This document shows positions 26,023 through 33,874 of a stretch of 64,000 nucleotides of DNA, in pieces; the first letter of the stretch is position 1; every line of letters starts with the position of its first letter. Source of the stretch: Roseibium suaedae (GTDB lineage Bacteria; Pseudomonadota; Alphaproteobacteria; Rhizobiales; Stappiaceae). The translations under genes were made by a program, and so were the position numbers. The notes beneath the pieces were generated by a model that saw only the letters and a program-made list of their open reading frames with translations, was not told the DNA's origin and made no database searches. The DNA lies in NCBI RefSeq assembly GCF_900142725.1, contig NZ_FRBW01000003.1, forward strand, positions 434,001 to 498,000, written 5' to 3'.

Positions 26023-26905
26023 GAGCGAGCGCTCCCAGATGAAGCCGGAGTTGCTCGGCAAACCGTCCGGCCGAATGGATTCCGCCATTGGGATAAATCA
26101 CCGGAATGCGAACGACGCGCCCTGCGCGAACCGCAGGCAGGACGTTCCACAAGGCATTTTGCTCCAGCCGGGAAACAGCAACATCCGTCTCGGCTCCCCG
26201 GTCGAAATGGACGATGACCGCCTCTGGATCTTCAGCAAGACGCGACAAGGCAGCATTCGTCACACCCGCACCATTCACCCTGCCGGTGAACGCGTTCTCC
26301 AATCCGACCCGCGCCACGACATCGGCCAGCATGCCATTGCCGCCGAAGAGGGCAATGTTCCGGCCATCCCGGTTGAAGCGGCAGATATAGATCTTCCGGC
26401 CAAACCCGCTGAGCCGGGAGGATGCCTGTTCGATCGCCTGCCACATTCCAGCAATCGCAGCCTTGGCTGTGGCCTCCCGGCCAGTCATGGCAGCAATCTG
26501 CTGAAGCAAGGCCTCGGAATGGGAAAGGGCCGGAACCTTCCCCGGGAACACCTTGACCGGAATGACAGGAGCAATCCGGTTGAGCGATTGCAGATTGGGC
26601 GCCTGCCAATCCGCCACCAATATGCCCCCGGGTGAAATGCCCTGCAGGAACTCTCGATTGGGCTCGTTGAACGGTCCCAGATCCTTGACAGCAACCGGCA
26701 ATGCCGGACTGGCCACCAGACGCCGGTAGAGCGGAATGTTGGAAATCGCGAGCGGTGTCTCTCCGAGTGTCAGCAGCATTTCCGTAATCAGCAGATCGAG
26801 ACTGACAAGCCTTGCGGAGGAAAAGCCACTGGCACCTGACGGACGCCCTGACAGCAGAATGCCGGGAGCAGCAAGAACTGCCCCCAGCACGGATCTTCGA
26901 GACAT
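26015..26905 (-). CDS. fhuD: Siderophore-binding periplasmic protein (FhuD-like), probably Tat-exported
   Basis: A 296-residue protein. The N-terminus MSRRSVLGAVLAAPGILLSG has a twin-arginine (S-R-R-x-V-L) motif and a hydrophobic segment, consistent with Tat export. The rest follows the type III periplasmic binding fold: L-D-L-L-I-T-E-M-L-L-T-L-G-E-T-P, VKDLGPFNEPNREFLQGISPG, and a long interdomain helix. ATG 26905 has an AGG directly against it; a GTG two codons earlier is an alternative. It lies 11 bases after the TonB-receptor stop. It should deliver the siderophore to the FhuB-like permease. Confidence 0.88.
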   Translation of the reverse strand: MSRRSVLGAVLAAPGILLSGRPSGASGFSSARLVSLDLLITEMLLTLGETPLAISNIPLYRRLVASPALPVAVKDLGPFNEPNREFLQGISPGGILVADWQAPNLQSLNRIAPVIPVKVFPGKVPALSHSEALLQQIAAMTGREATAKAAIAGMWQAIEQASSRLSGFGRKIYICRFNRDGRNIALFGGNGMLADVVARVGLENAFTGRVNGAGVTNAALSRLAEDPEAVIVHFDRGAETDVAVSRLEQNALWNVLPAVRAGRVVRIPVIYPNGGIHSAGRFAEQLRLHLGALAHG

Positions 26906-26916
26906 CCTCACATCGA

Positions 26917-29367
26917 CTACCACTTGTAGGACAGGGTCGCCGAAATCGTCATCGGCTCGCTGTAGCGGCAACCGTCCGAGGAAACGCAGGTATAGTATTC
27001 CTTGTCGAACAGGTTGCGGGCGTTGAGCTTCAGATCGAGGCCATCGAACCTGTCATCGAACTTGCCCAGATCAAGGCTGGCCATGGCATCGACCAAAACG
27101 TAGCCGGGCACGTTGCTCGTGCTGTCGGTCAGGTTCGTCTCACCCACATACCGGACGCCTCCGCCAATGCGCACCCCTGCCAAGCCGAGATCATCCAGCC
27201 CATAGTCGGACCAGAGCGAGAAGCTGTGACGGGGCACGAGCGCGACCTGTTCGCCGACTTCTGCCGGCTTTGCGCTCTTTGTGATCTTTGCATCCGTGAA
27301 GCTGTAGGCCGCCACGAGACCCAGGTTGCCAAAGTCTCCCCGGGCTTCCAGTTCGACACCCCGGGAATGAACTTCGCCATATTGGTAGGCGTTGCCGGTC
27401 GAGCTGTATGACACCACATTGGTCTGGTTCAGGTCATAGGCCGCAGCCGTGAACTGAAGGTTTGTGCCCACGGGCTGGTAGCGAAGTCCAACCTCATATT
27501 GCAGCCCCTCATTCGGCTTCAGCGCACCGCCGGTCAGATAGTCCGTGCCGACCTGCGGAAGGAAGGACTGGCTGACACTGGCGTAGGGCGCAAGACCGTT
27601 GTCAAAGAGGTAGACCAGACCAGCGCGGCCGGTAAATGCGCTGTCTGTCTGATCGGTCACCTTGCCCGTCTGGTAGCTCTTGGAACTGCTGTCCGACCAG
27701 TCCTGACGGCCACCGAGCAACAGGATCAATCGGTCATCGAACTTGATCTGGTCCTGCAGGTAGAGGCCATACTGGTTGCCGATGCTGTCAGAGCCGCGGT
27801 CCACGGCATAATTGACATTCGGACCGCCGGTGTTGATGCCGGTTGCAAGGTCTAGCGTGCTGTAGCTCCCGCCACGATAGCGGTGGCTGTCATAGGAGCG
27901 GCGGTAGAAGTCAAACCCGCCCAGCACCGTGTGCTCGGCACCCAGCGCGTCGAATTTATATTCCAGCGAATTGTCGGCGGTCATCCCGTAGGACGTTTCG
28001 CTGCGGGCCGAGGCAAGACGCGTCATCACCCCACTGGCGCTGATCGGCGTCAGGTTGCCCATCATGTAGTTCCACGTCACATCGGCCTGGAAATACCGGG
28101 CAGCACTGCGAAGCTTCAGGCCACTGTCGAACTCATGCTCGAATATGCCGCCGGCGGTGTAGGTATCCGACTGATAGGTGTCGAAGCCGTCGATGCCGGT
28201 ATAGGCATTCCGCGGCAGCTTTCCGGACGTGACGTCCGTCAGCAGATAAGGCGGCGCAAAGCCCGTGTCGACATGCTGATAGCTGCCAAGCAGGGTCAGT
28301 GACGTCGTGTCATCAGGACGCCAGGTCACGGCAGGGGCGATATAGACCTTGTCGTCCTTTGTGTTGCCGACCCAGTTGTCCGCATTGCGGTAAAGACCGG
28401 TCAACCGATAGGAAAACACTCCCTCCTCATCGATCGGCCCGCCAAAATCAGCAGAAACCTGTTTCTTGTCATAGCTGCCATATTCGACATTGACCTCGTG
28501 AAGCGGCGTATCCGTTGGCCGCTTGGAGATCCCGTTGACCAGCCCCCCGGGAGAGACCTGGCCATAAAGCATGGATGAAGCCCCACGCAGCACCTCGACG
28601 CGTTCCAGGCCGTAGGGCTCCTGCCCCCCGTCATAGACGTTGGACTGGTATTTCATGCCGTCGCGCAAGGTGCCGGTGTTGCCGCTCGCGCTGTTGAAGC
28701 CGCGGATCATGAAGTCATCGACCATGCGGCTGAAGCCACCGGACTGGGTTGAAATGCCCGGGGTGTAGGTCAAGCTGTCGGCCAGCGAGCCTGCACCCTG
28801 GTTTGTAATCTGATCAGCCGTGACAACGCTGATGGATTGCGGGGTCTCGATGATCGGCGTGTCGCTCTTGGTGCCGGAGGAAGAGCTGTCGGCGCGGTAG
28901 CCTTCCACCCGGTCATAGGCCCCGCCCCCTTCGGCCACGATCGGCGCAAGCATCGTGGATCCGTTCGGATCCGTGGGCAGGCCTGCGGATTCTGCACCAA
29001 GGATGGTGACGGCGGCATCGCCCGTGAAGCTGTAGCGCAGGTTCGTGCGGGACAGCAGCATGGCAAGAGCATCCTGCGACGACATCTGCCCCTTGATGGC
29101 CGGTGCAGTCACATTGGAGGCGATTGCGGTTTCATAGGCAATCTGGACGCCCGATTGCATGGAGAACTGCCGCAAAGCACGAGAAAGCGGAGCGGATTCG
29201 ATGTTGAAATTGTAGGTCCGTTGAGCCTGGGCATAAACGGAATGAGGCGGAAAAGCCGCAACACCTACAGCCCCGACAGCCACACCCGCCATCAGCATCC
29301 GCAGTGCCGAAGACCTCGTCCGCGACCCCTTGTTATGTCCTGACTTGCCCATTTCAATCGTCCCCAT
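26917..29367 (-). CDS. TonB-dependent ferric-siderophore receptor with STN signalling domain
   Basis: An 816-residue outer-membrane receptor. A signal peptide (about 1-47, ending S-V-Y-A-Q-A) is followed by an STN domain (about 50-115, YNFNIESAPLSRALRQFSM), which passes the occupied-receptor signal to FecR. A plug domain follows (about 155-270, I-E-T-P-Q-S-I-S-V-V-T to VEVLRGASSMLYGQVSPGG) and then a 22-stranded barrel ending in Y-K-W, with terminal aromatic. Features are those of hydroxamate-type (FhuA/FoxA/FpvA-like) receptors. ATG 29352 (M6) is an alternative start with a better-spaced purine-rich stretch. The fecI/fecR pair lies directly upstream on the same strand. Confidence 0.94.
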   Translation of the reverse strand: MGTIEMGKSGHNKGSRTRSSALRMLMAGVAVGAVGVAAFPPHSVYAQAQRTYNFNIESAPLSRALRQFSMQSGVQIAYETAIASNVTAPAIKGQMSSQDALAMLLSRTNLRYSFTGDAAVTILGAESAGLPTDPNGSTMLAPIVAEGGGAYDRVEGYRADSSSSGTKSDTPIIETPQSISVVTADQITNQGAGSLADSLTYTPGISTQSGGFSRMVDDFMIRGFNSASGNTGTLRDGMKYQSNVYDGGQEPYGLERVEVLRGASSMLYGQVSPGGLVNGISKRPTDTPLHEVNVEYGSYDKKQVSADFGGPIDEEGVFSYRLTGLYRNADNWVGNTKDDKVYIAPAVTWRPDDTTSLTLLGSYQHVDTGFAPPYLLTDVTSGKLPRNAYTGIDGFDTYQSDTYTAGGIFEHEFDSGLKLRSAARYFQADVTWNYMMGNLTPISASGVMTRLASARSETSYGMTADNSLEYKFDALGAEHTVLGGFDFYRRSYDSHRYRGGSYSTLDLATGINTGGPNVNYAVDRGSDSIGNQYGLYLQDQIKFDDRLILLLGGRQDWSDSSSKSYQTGKVTDQTDSAFTGRAGLVYLFDNGLAPYASVSQSFLPQVGTDYLTGGALKPNEGLQYEVGLRYQPVGTNLQFTAAAYDLNQTNVVSYSSTGNAYQYGEVHSRGVELEARGDFGNLGLVAAYSFTDAKITKSAKPAEVGEQVALVPRHSFSLWSDYGLDDLGLAGVRIGGGVRYVGETNLTDSTSNVPGYVLVDAMASLDLGKFDDRFDGLDLKLNARNLFDKEYYTCVSSDGCRYSEPMTISATLSYKW

Positions 29368-29464
29368 GCCTAAATCAACGTGACAGCGCGCAGGTTTCGG
29401 CGCTTTTGAAATGTTGACGTTTACAGGCAGGTTTTACCTAAAGAGGCTGGGCGAAAAATTTGTC

Positions 29465-30436
29465 TCAGGTCAGGACAATGGCCACAGACGGAATGCGCCG
29501 GACCGTAAGATTCTGCGTCTTGGCGATCGATTGAAGCGCGATCAGCGGCTGTGCCGTTGAAAAAACGCCGCTGACCTTGAAGCTCGGGTCGATGCCCGGT
29601 CTGACAATGATGGGTTCGGCGATATAGCGTCCGACGACCGAGACTGCAGCAGAAAATGACTTTCCGTCGAAGACGATGCGGCCAGCCCGCCAGGCCAGAA
29701 CGCTTTCCAGGTCGGCGATCACCGGACCGGATGGCGCAGCACCCCGAAGATAGGAGGTTTGCTGTGCGGTTTCGATCTCGATGCCCGGAAAATCTCCGCG
29801 CGGTGCATCAGGAGCCATGGGGCTGAAAACACTCGCCATGCCCTCCACCGCGGCAACGGTCGTCAGGTCGTCGCCGCTGTCGACAAAGACCTTGCCGCTG
29901 CGCATTTCCGTGTTGCCACCACGGGCCGCGACACGGAAAGGCGCATCACCGGTGACTGGCGCAACGTGGAACTCGGCCTCCCCCTGAAGCAGATGCACAA
30001 GGCGAAGCCCAGGCAGGAACTCCACCTTGAGCGCCGCCCCTGTGTTCAAGGTCGCAACGGTTCCATCGGACAGGGTGACGTCCCGCTGCTCTCCAACCTG
30101 CGCAATGAAATCGGCCTGCAAGCTCGTGAGAATCCGCGGTCCTGCGACAACCCCGACAGCCACTGCAGCTGCCATTGCCGAGCCACCGAGAAAGAGACGC
30201 CGGCTCAAAGGGGCGCCTGGCACAGCCCGCCGCTCTGAAGCCAGATGCTCGATCTGGGTCCAGAAAGCCCTCTCCTCCTCGAATGCGGCCCGATTTTGAG
30301 GGGAGCCATCCTGCCAGCGCTTGAAGCTTTCAAGATCGGCTGCGCTCGGGGCTCCGGATGTCAGCCGGACCAGCCAATCGCGCGCTTCCCGGGAAGCCCT
30401 CAAATAACCGGCGTGTTCCTCATGACTGTCGCTCAT
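29465..30436 (-). CDS. fecR: FecR-family anti-sigma factor / signal transducer
   Basis: A 323-residue protein. The N-terminal cytoplasmic part has the DUF4880-type pattern (A-R-D-W-L-V-R-L-T-S-G, F-K-R-W, N-R-A-A-F-E-E), followed by a transmembrane segment (about 83-100, FLGGSAMAAAVAVGVVAGPR), preceded by SRR. The periplasmic FecR domain (about 110-215) contains VTLSDGTVATLNTGAALKVE. The C-terminal region resembles the STN-contacting part. It receives the signal from the receptor STN domain and releases or activates the FecI-type sigma factor encoded upstream. Confidence 0.93.
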   Translation of the reverse strand: MSDSHEEHAGYLRASREARDWLVRLTSGAPSAADLESFKRWQDGSPQNRAAFEEERAFWTQIEHLASERRAVPGAPLSRRLFLGGSAMAAAVAVGVVAGPRILTSLQADFIAQVGEQRDVTLSDGTVATLNTGAALKVEFLPGLRLVHLLQGEAEFHVAPVTGDAPFRVAARGGNTEMRSGKVFVDSGDDLTTVAAVEGMASVFSPMAPDAPRGDFPGIEIETAQQTSYLRGAAPSGPVIADLESVLAWRAGRIVFDGKSFSAAVSVVGRYIAEPIIVRPGIDPSFKVSGVFSTAQPLIALQSIAKTQNLTVRRIPSVAIVLT

Positions 30437-30522
30437 CGTCGAAAATAGATGCGTGCTCTTGATGCAGATGGTTGCAGGGACTCATACCACAAAAACGAAA
30501 ACATTGATTTGCCTGCAGAATG

Positions 30523-31035
30523 TCACCATTCCAACTCGGCTCTGGCGGTTGCCAGCCGCTCGAGAACCCGCCTGATATGGTAGTACACGGCCTCTTCCGA
30601 GATTCCCTCAAGCGCAGCAATCTTCCTGTGGCTCAGGCCATCAATCCTGTTCATCAGGAAGATGCGGCGGGAGCGTTCCGGCATGGCATTGAGCGCCTCG
30701 GTTACAACCTCAAGCATCTCGCGCGCCATGACTGCACGCTCGGGAGAGATATCATAAGTGCCTTCACTCAGGATATCCTGAACTTCCGCATCAATTTCCC
30801 GCCGCCGCTTTTCCCGCCGCAAATGATCCAGTGTGGTGTTCGACAAGGTCCGGTGAACATATCCGGCCAGATTCTCGATGTTTTGATCCGAAACCGCGGT
30901 CTGAACCTTCACCCAGGACTCCTGAATCAGATCATCCGCCAGACTTCGATCGACCCTGCGTTGCCTGGTCACGGCGAGAAGTTGCGGCTTCATCTGAAGG
31001 AATGATTCCAGCAGTCGAACTATTTTTGCACTCAT
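30523..31035 (-). CDS. fecI: FecI-type ECF sigma factor
   Basis: A 170-residue ECF sigma factor. Region 2 has DDLIQESWVKVQTA and the aromatic/basic N-L-A-G-Y-V-H-R-T. Region 4 has RSRRIFLMNRIDGLSHRKIA with a helix-turn-helix E-G-I-S-E-E-A-V-Y-Y-H-I. It should direct RNA polymerase to the fecR-downstream siderophore-receptor promoter. The stop is 86 bases before the fecR start on the same strand. A 29-bp palindrome (31134-31162) lies 113 bases (centre) upstream of its ATG and is the candidate iron-control site. Confidence 0.93.
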   Translation of the reverse strand: MSAKIVRLLESFLQMKPQLLAVTRQRRVDRSLADDLIQESWVKVQTAVSDQNIENLAGYVHRTLSNTTLDHLRREKRRREIDAEVQDILSEGTYDISPERAVMAREMLEVVTEALNAMPERSRRIFLMNRIDGLSHRKIAALEGISEEAVYYHIRRVLERLATARAELEW

Positions 31036-31133
31036 GAGGGGGTAGCTGACGCAATGCTTTCGAACGGCAACGCCGCTGGAGGATCAACCTGACCAGTTGC
31101 GTCTATCGGAGGTCCGACCCGGGAAGGGTAATG

Positions 31134-31162
31134 GAATATATGAGTACTATACTCATATATTC
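31134..31162. promoter_or_regulatory. Perfect 13+3+13 palindrome with TGA-N9-TCA core, candidate RirA/iron operator
   Basis: Left arm GAATATATGAGTA (31134-31146), spacer CTA, right arm TACTCATATATTC (31150-31162): every one of the 13 pairs matches. Inside it, TGA at 31141-31143 and TCA at 31153-31155 are exactly nine bases apart, as in the iron-responsive operator described for rhizobial RirA. It is in the AT-rich stretch upstream of fecI. It has no T-run, so a terminator is unlikely. RirA itself is not in the window. Confidence 0.65.
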
Positions 31163-31261
31163 TCCTTGTCACGGTGCTAACTGGCCAGAAAAAGAGGCCA
31201 GCTTCAGATTTCTCGTGTGACCGAAAGATCCAAATCAGTCCAAACGGCAATGGGATATCCG

Positions 31262-33871
31262 TTATCCCATGCCGGGGGCATCAGAAACACGATCCCCAAC
31301 CTTCGCTTCTATGAAAGCCGGCAAGTTCATTTTTTTCAAACGGGCATTCACTGTGCGAAGCAGGTCTTCCTTCGTTTTGAATCCGGTGAATTCAATCCGG
31401 CCCTTGAATGTGTCGTGACTCCCCAACTTTATATGTTCCCCCTCACGCGCCATCGCGAGATACTGAAGCTCCTCTTCGAAAAAGTTCCGGAACATTGAGG
31501 GGGTCATCTTCATTTCGTGAACCCAAAACAGTTGGTAGGCGTCGGCGATCTCCTGGATCGAATAATCGACCTGACTTTGCGGCAACAGCTGGTTCATCCG
31601 GGAAGTCTTTTGCTGATGGATATACCAGCCGATGTCGATCCCGGCAGCACGAAGCTTTCGTGCAATCTCGAGGCTTGGGGGAACAAGGATGGCACGGAAC
31701 AATGACGCATCGACGCTGCCACCATATTGCTCCACCTTGCGAAACCGTGCTTCGATGAGATGGTCGGAGTTGAGGATGATCCCCAATCCCGGATATTGCG
31801 ACGTGATCAGCTCGCGATGGTGAAAATAAGTATCGGGATTGTTCATGAGCCGCGCGATTTCTTCGCCATATCTGGCGATCATCGTATCGGGGTTTGGCGG
31901 CGGCCTACGGCCGGTCACAATGCCCCATGCTTCTTCACCGTATTTCAGATCAAAGGCGTCACGGGCCTCGGTCCCCTTCCCTGCAACCTTGGTCAAATAG
32001 GTAAAGGGAGAAAACGGAACCCCGTGATTGTTGAAAAATCCTTTTAGGCCGAAGCGGCCAGCATAAGCGGCGGCTCGCCGTATGATCGCGGGGTCATTGT
32101 TGATGTCATACAAGATCTGGTCTCTCAGACCGTCAACAAGAGTGTCGGCCACCTTGCCGTCAATCTTGCGGATATCTGCGATGACATTTGCAAGGTCCCC
32201 AGCCGCCTGGGCGTCTTCCCAGGCCTTCACGATCTGACCTTGGATAGCATTCGGAATGCCATTGATGTTCTTCAAGCGCGCAGCAAAGCGATCCCGGTGC
32301 TCACGCAACATGGCAAGGGTTGCTGGCTGCTGTTCAAAACCGATTGTCCTTGCATTGGCGCGCATGACGGCTTCGAATTCTGTCTCGAATTTTTTAGCGA
32401 GAGCTATGAGACCGCTTTCATCGCCAGCTGCAATCAGACGGTCCAGTTCCCGCATGAATGCACCACCCTCTTTCCTGGCAAGGGTCTCACCCGCAAAGAT
32501 GAAGGCAGGTGTTCCCGAATAAGCAGCCCGAACAAGGCTCCGCGAGAAATTGGGATTGTGGGATACGATTTTGGCCGGTCCAAAGAAATAGGCTCCGATA
32601 CGGGACATCATGCCTGTATCCACCTGTTTTGACAGGTCCCCAAGCACACCGAGCATGGCAAACCCGCCCATGAGCACGATATCCGACTTGGTTTTCCGGG
32701 CGCCCCAAAGATCCTTCCCCGTGACGGCAACACAAATGATATCCGCGACATCATAGAGTTGTCCGACGACAGGGATAAAACCGATTCCGAGCTGAAAAAG
32801 TGTATCGATTCCATACCAATCGGCTTCCGGCTCCAATTCCACCCAATTTCCGTCGTCGAACGTAAATTGATAAGGGTCGGCGAAACTGTCTGAGACGATG
32901 ACATTCTCCGTCTTGCTCACCGCATCATCGCTTGCCCATACCGGGGTAATTGAACGGTTTTCCCATTTGGGGCTGTGGTAAACCTTGCGGGTTTGAACAA
33001 TGGCCCGAAGAGGCGAGAGGCCGACCGCCGCCCCGCCATTGACCGTGAACTTGATGGTCGTATTTGCATCATGAATGATGCGAAACAGGGTGGAGTTGAT
33101 TTCCCGCTGAGTGAGGACAGGTGCCCGGGGATAGCCTTCCCAGCCTGGCGGCAGTTTCATCGTTGGCTCGCCTGCCGAATGGGGAACAATTGCGATCTTG
33201 AAGAACGACGGCTTGGTCTCGCTCAGATTGATCTTGATCTGAAACTGAACCGGTTTTTCGATGATAATGCTGGTCGCCTCACGCCGGATCCGGATATCCG
33301 GTATGGAAAGCGGATCATCACTGTCAAAAACGGCATTGGCATTGACCTCATCCAGAAGATCACCCGCTGACAAACGGCCATTGAAATATTCCAGTGTCGG
33401 GCGGTCGCCAAGCAACTGACCCAGGTTCGGATCGCTGCCTGGAGCTGGCACTTCGTAAAGGGAATCGAGCCGGATGATGTAGATATCGGGATTCAGGAAC
33501 ACGGAACCCATGGAATAAAAGGGCAGCGGCATTCGCGTCACCTCGACATGAGGTGCTACGAATACATAAAGGGTGGTCGCCACGTTGGCGTAGTTTCCAG
33601 CACGACCGCGAAGCCAAGTTTGAGCAGGTTGCGTGGTCACATACCAGCTAAATGGCGGCTTATCGTCGTAAGCCCACTCCTTGGCCCTGATCTTTAAAAT
33701 GCTCTTGTAATGCCAATTGCGGTCAGGCTCGCTCCAGCCGGGCGGCTCGGCCCCTTTGGCATCAGCGTTATCACGGATCGGATCAAGCGGGCGCCAGAAG
33801 AGCTCCGCAATTCCGGCATGTGAGTTGGCTTCCTCACGAATACAGCCGTAACCGTCGTTGACCAGAGGCAT
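31262..33871 (-). CDS. Unrecognised 869-residue protein with pre-toxin-like hydrophobic centre
   Basis: Not a family I can name with confidence. Residues about 1-330 look beta-rich (W-H-Y-K-S-I-L-K-I-R, Y-V-F-V-A-P-H-V-E-V-T-R). A hydrophobic segment (about 345-410) reads GIGFIPVVGQLYDVADIICV followed by A-V-T-G-K-D-L-W-G-A-R-K, which resembles the pre-toxin domains preceding C-terminal effectors in polymorphic toxins. The last about 450 residues are helical and charged; S-D-H-L-I-E-A-R-F near residue 702 resembles the HHI[IV]EQ-type motif of some toxin nuclease domains. No signal peptide. It follows the 1087-residue gene by three bases and is surely co-transcribed. No obvious immunity gene follows: the next gene is fecI. 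Base composition looks lower in GC than the neighbours. Confidence 0.7.
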   Translation of the reverse strand: MPLVNDGYGCIREEANSHAGIAELFWRPLDPIRDNADAKGAEPPGWSEPDRNWHYKSILKIRAKEWAYDDKPPFSWYVTTQPAQTWLRGRAGNYANVATTLYVFVAPHVEVTRMPLPFYSMGSVFLNPDIYIIRLDSLYEVPAPGSDPNLGQLLGDRPTLEYFNGRLSAGDLLDEVNANAVFDSDDPLSIPDIRIRREATSIIIEKPVQFQIKINLSETKPSFFKIAIVPHSAGEPTMKLPPGWEGYPRAPVLTQREINSTLFRIIHDANTTIKFTVNGGAAVGLSPLRAIVQTRKVYHSPKWENRSITPVWASDDAVSKTENVIVSDSFADPYQFTFDDGNWVELEPEADWYGIDTLFQLGIGFIPVVGQLYDVADIICVAVTGKDLWGARKTKSDIVLMGGFAMLGVLGDLSKQVDTGMMSRIGAYFFGPAKIVSHNPNFSRSLVRAAYSGTPAFIFAGETLARKEGGAFMRELDRLIAAGDESGLIALAKKFETEFEAVMRANARTIGFEQQPATLAMLREHRDRFAARLKNINGIPNAIQGQIVKAWEDAQAAGDLANVIADIRKIDGKVADTLVDGLRDQILYDINNDPAIIRRAAAYAGRFGLKGFFNNHGVPFSPFTYLTKVAGKGTEARDAFDLKYGEEAWGIVTGRRPPPNPDTMIARYGEEIARLMNNPDTYFHHRELITSQYPGLGIILNSDHLIEARFRKVEQYGGSVDASLFRAILVPPSLEIARKLRAAGIDIGWYIHQQKTSRMNQLLPQSQVDYSIQEIADAYQLFWVHEMKMTPSMFRNFFEEELQYLAMAREGEHIKLGSHDTFKGRIEFTGFKTKEDLLRTVNARLKKMNLPAFIEAKVGDRVSDAPGMG

Positions 33872-33874
33872 TGC

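Noticed and set aside
26023..26088. Longer FhuB-like start at 26088
   Set aside because: It would overlap the FhuD-like gene by 74 bases, while ATG 26022 gives the usual 660-residue length.
31134..31162. The fecI-upstream palindrome as a transcription terminator of the 869-aa gene
   Set aside because: The stem is AT-rich with only a three-base centre and has no T-run after it on either strand.
31032..31250. 72-residue minus-strand frame between the 869-aa gene and fecI as a possible immunity gene
   Set aside because: It would need an ATT start, spans the 29-bp palindrome and overlaps the fecI start; composition is not protein-like.
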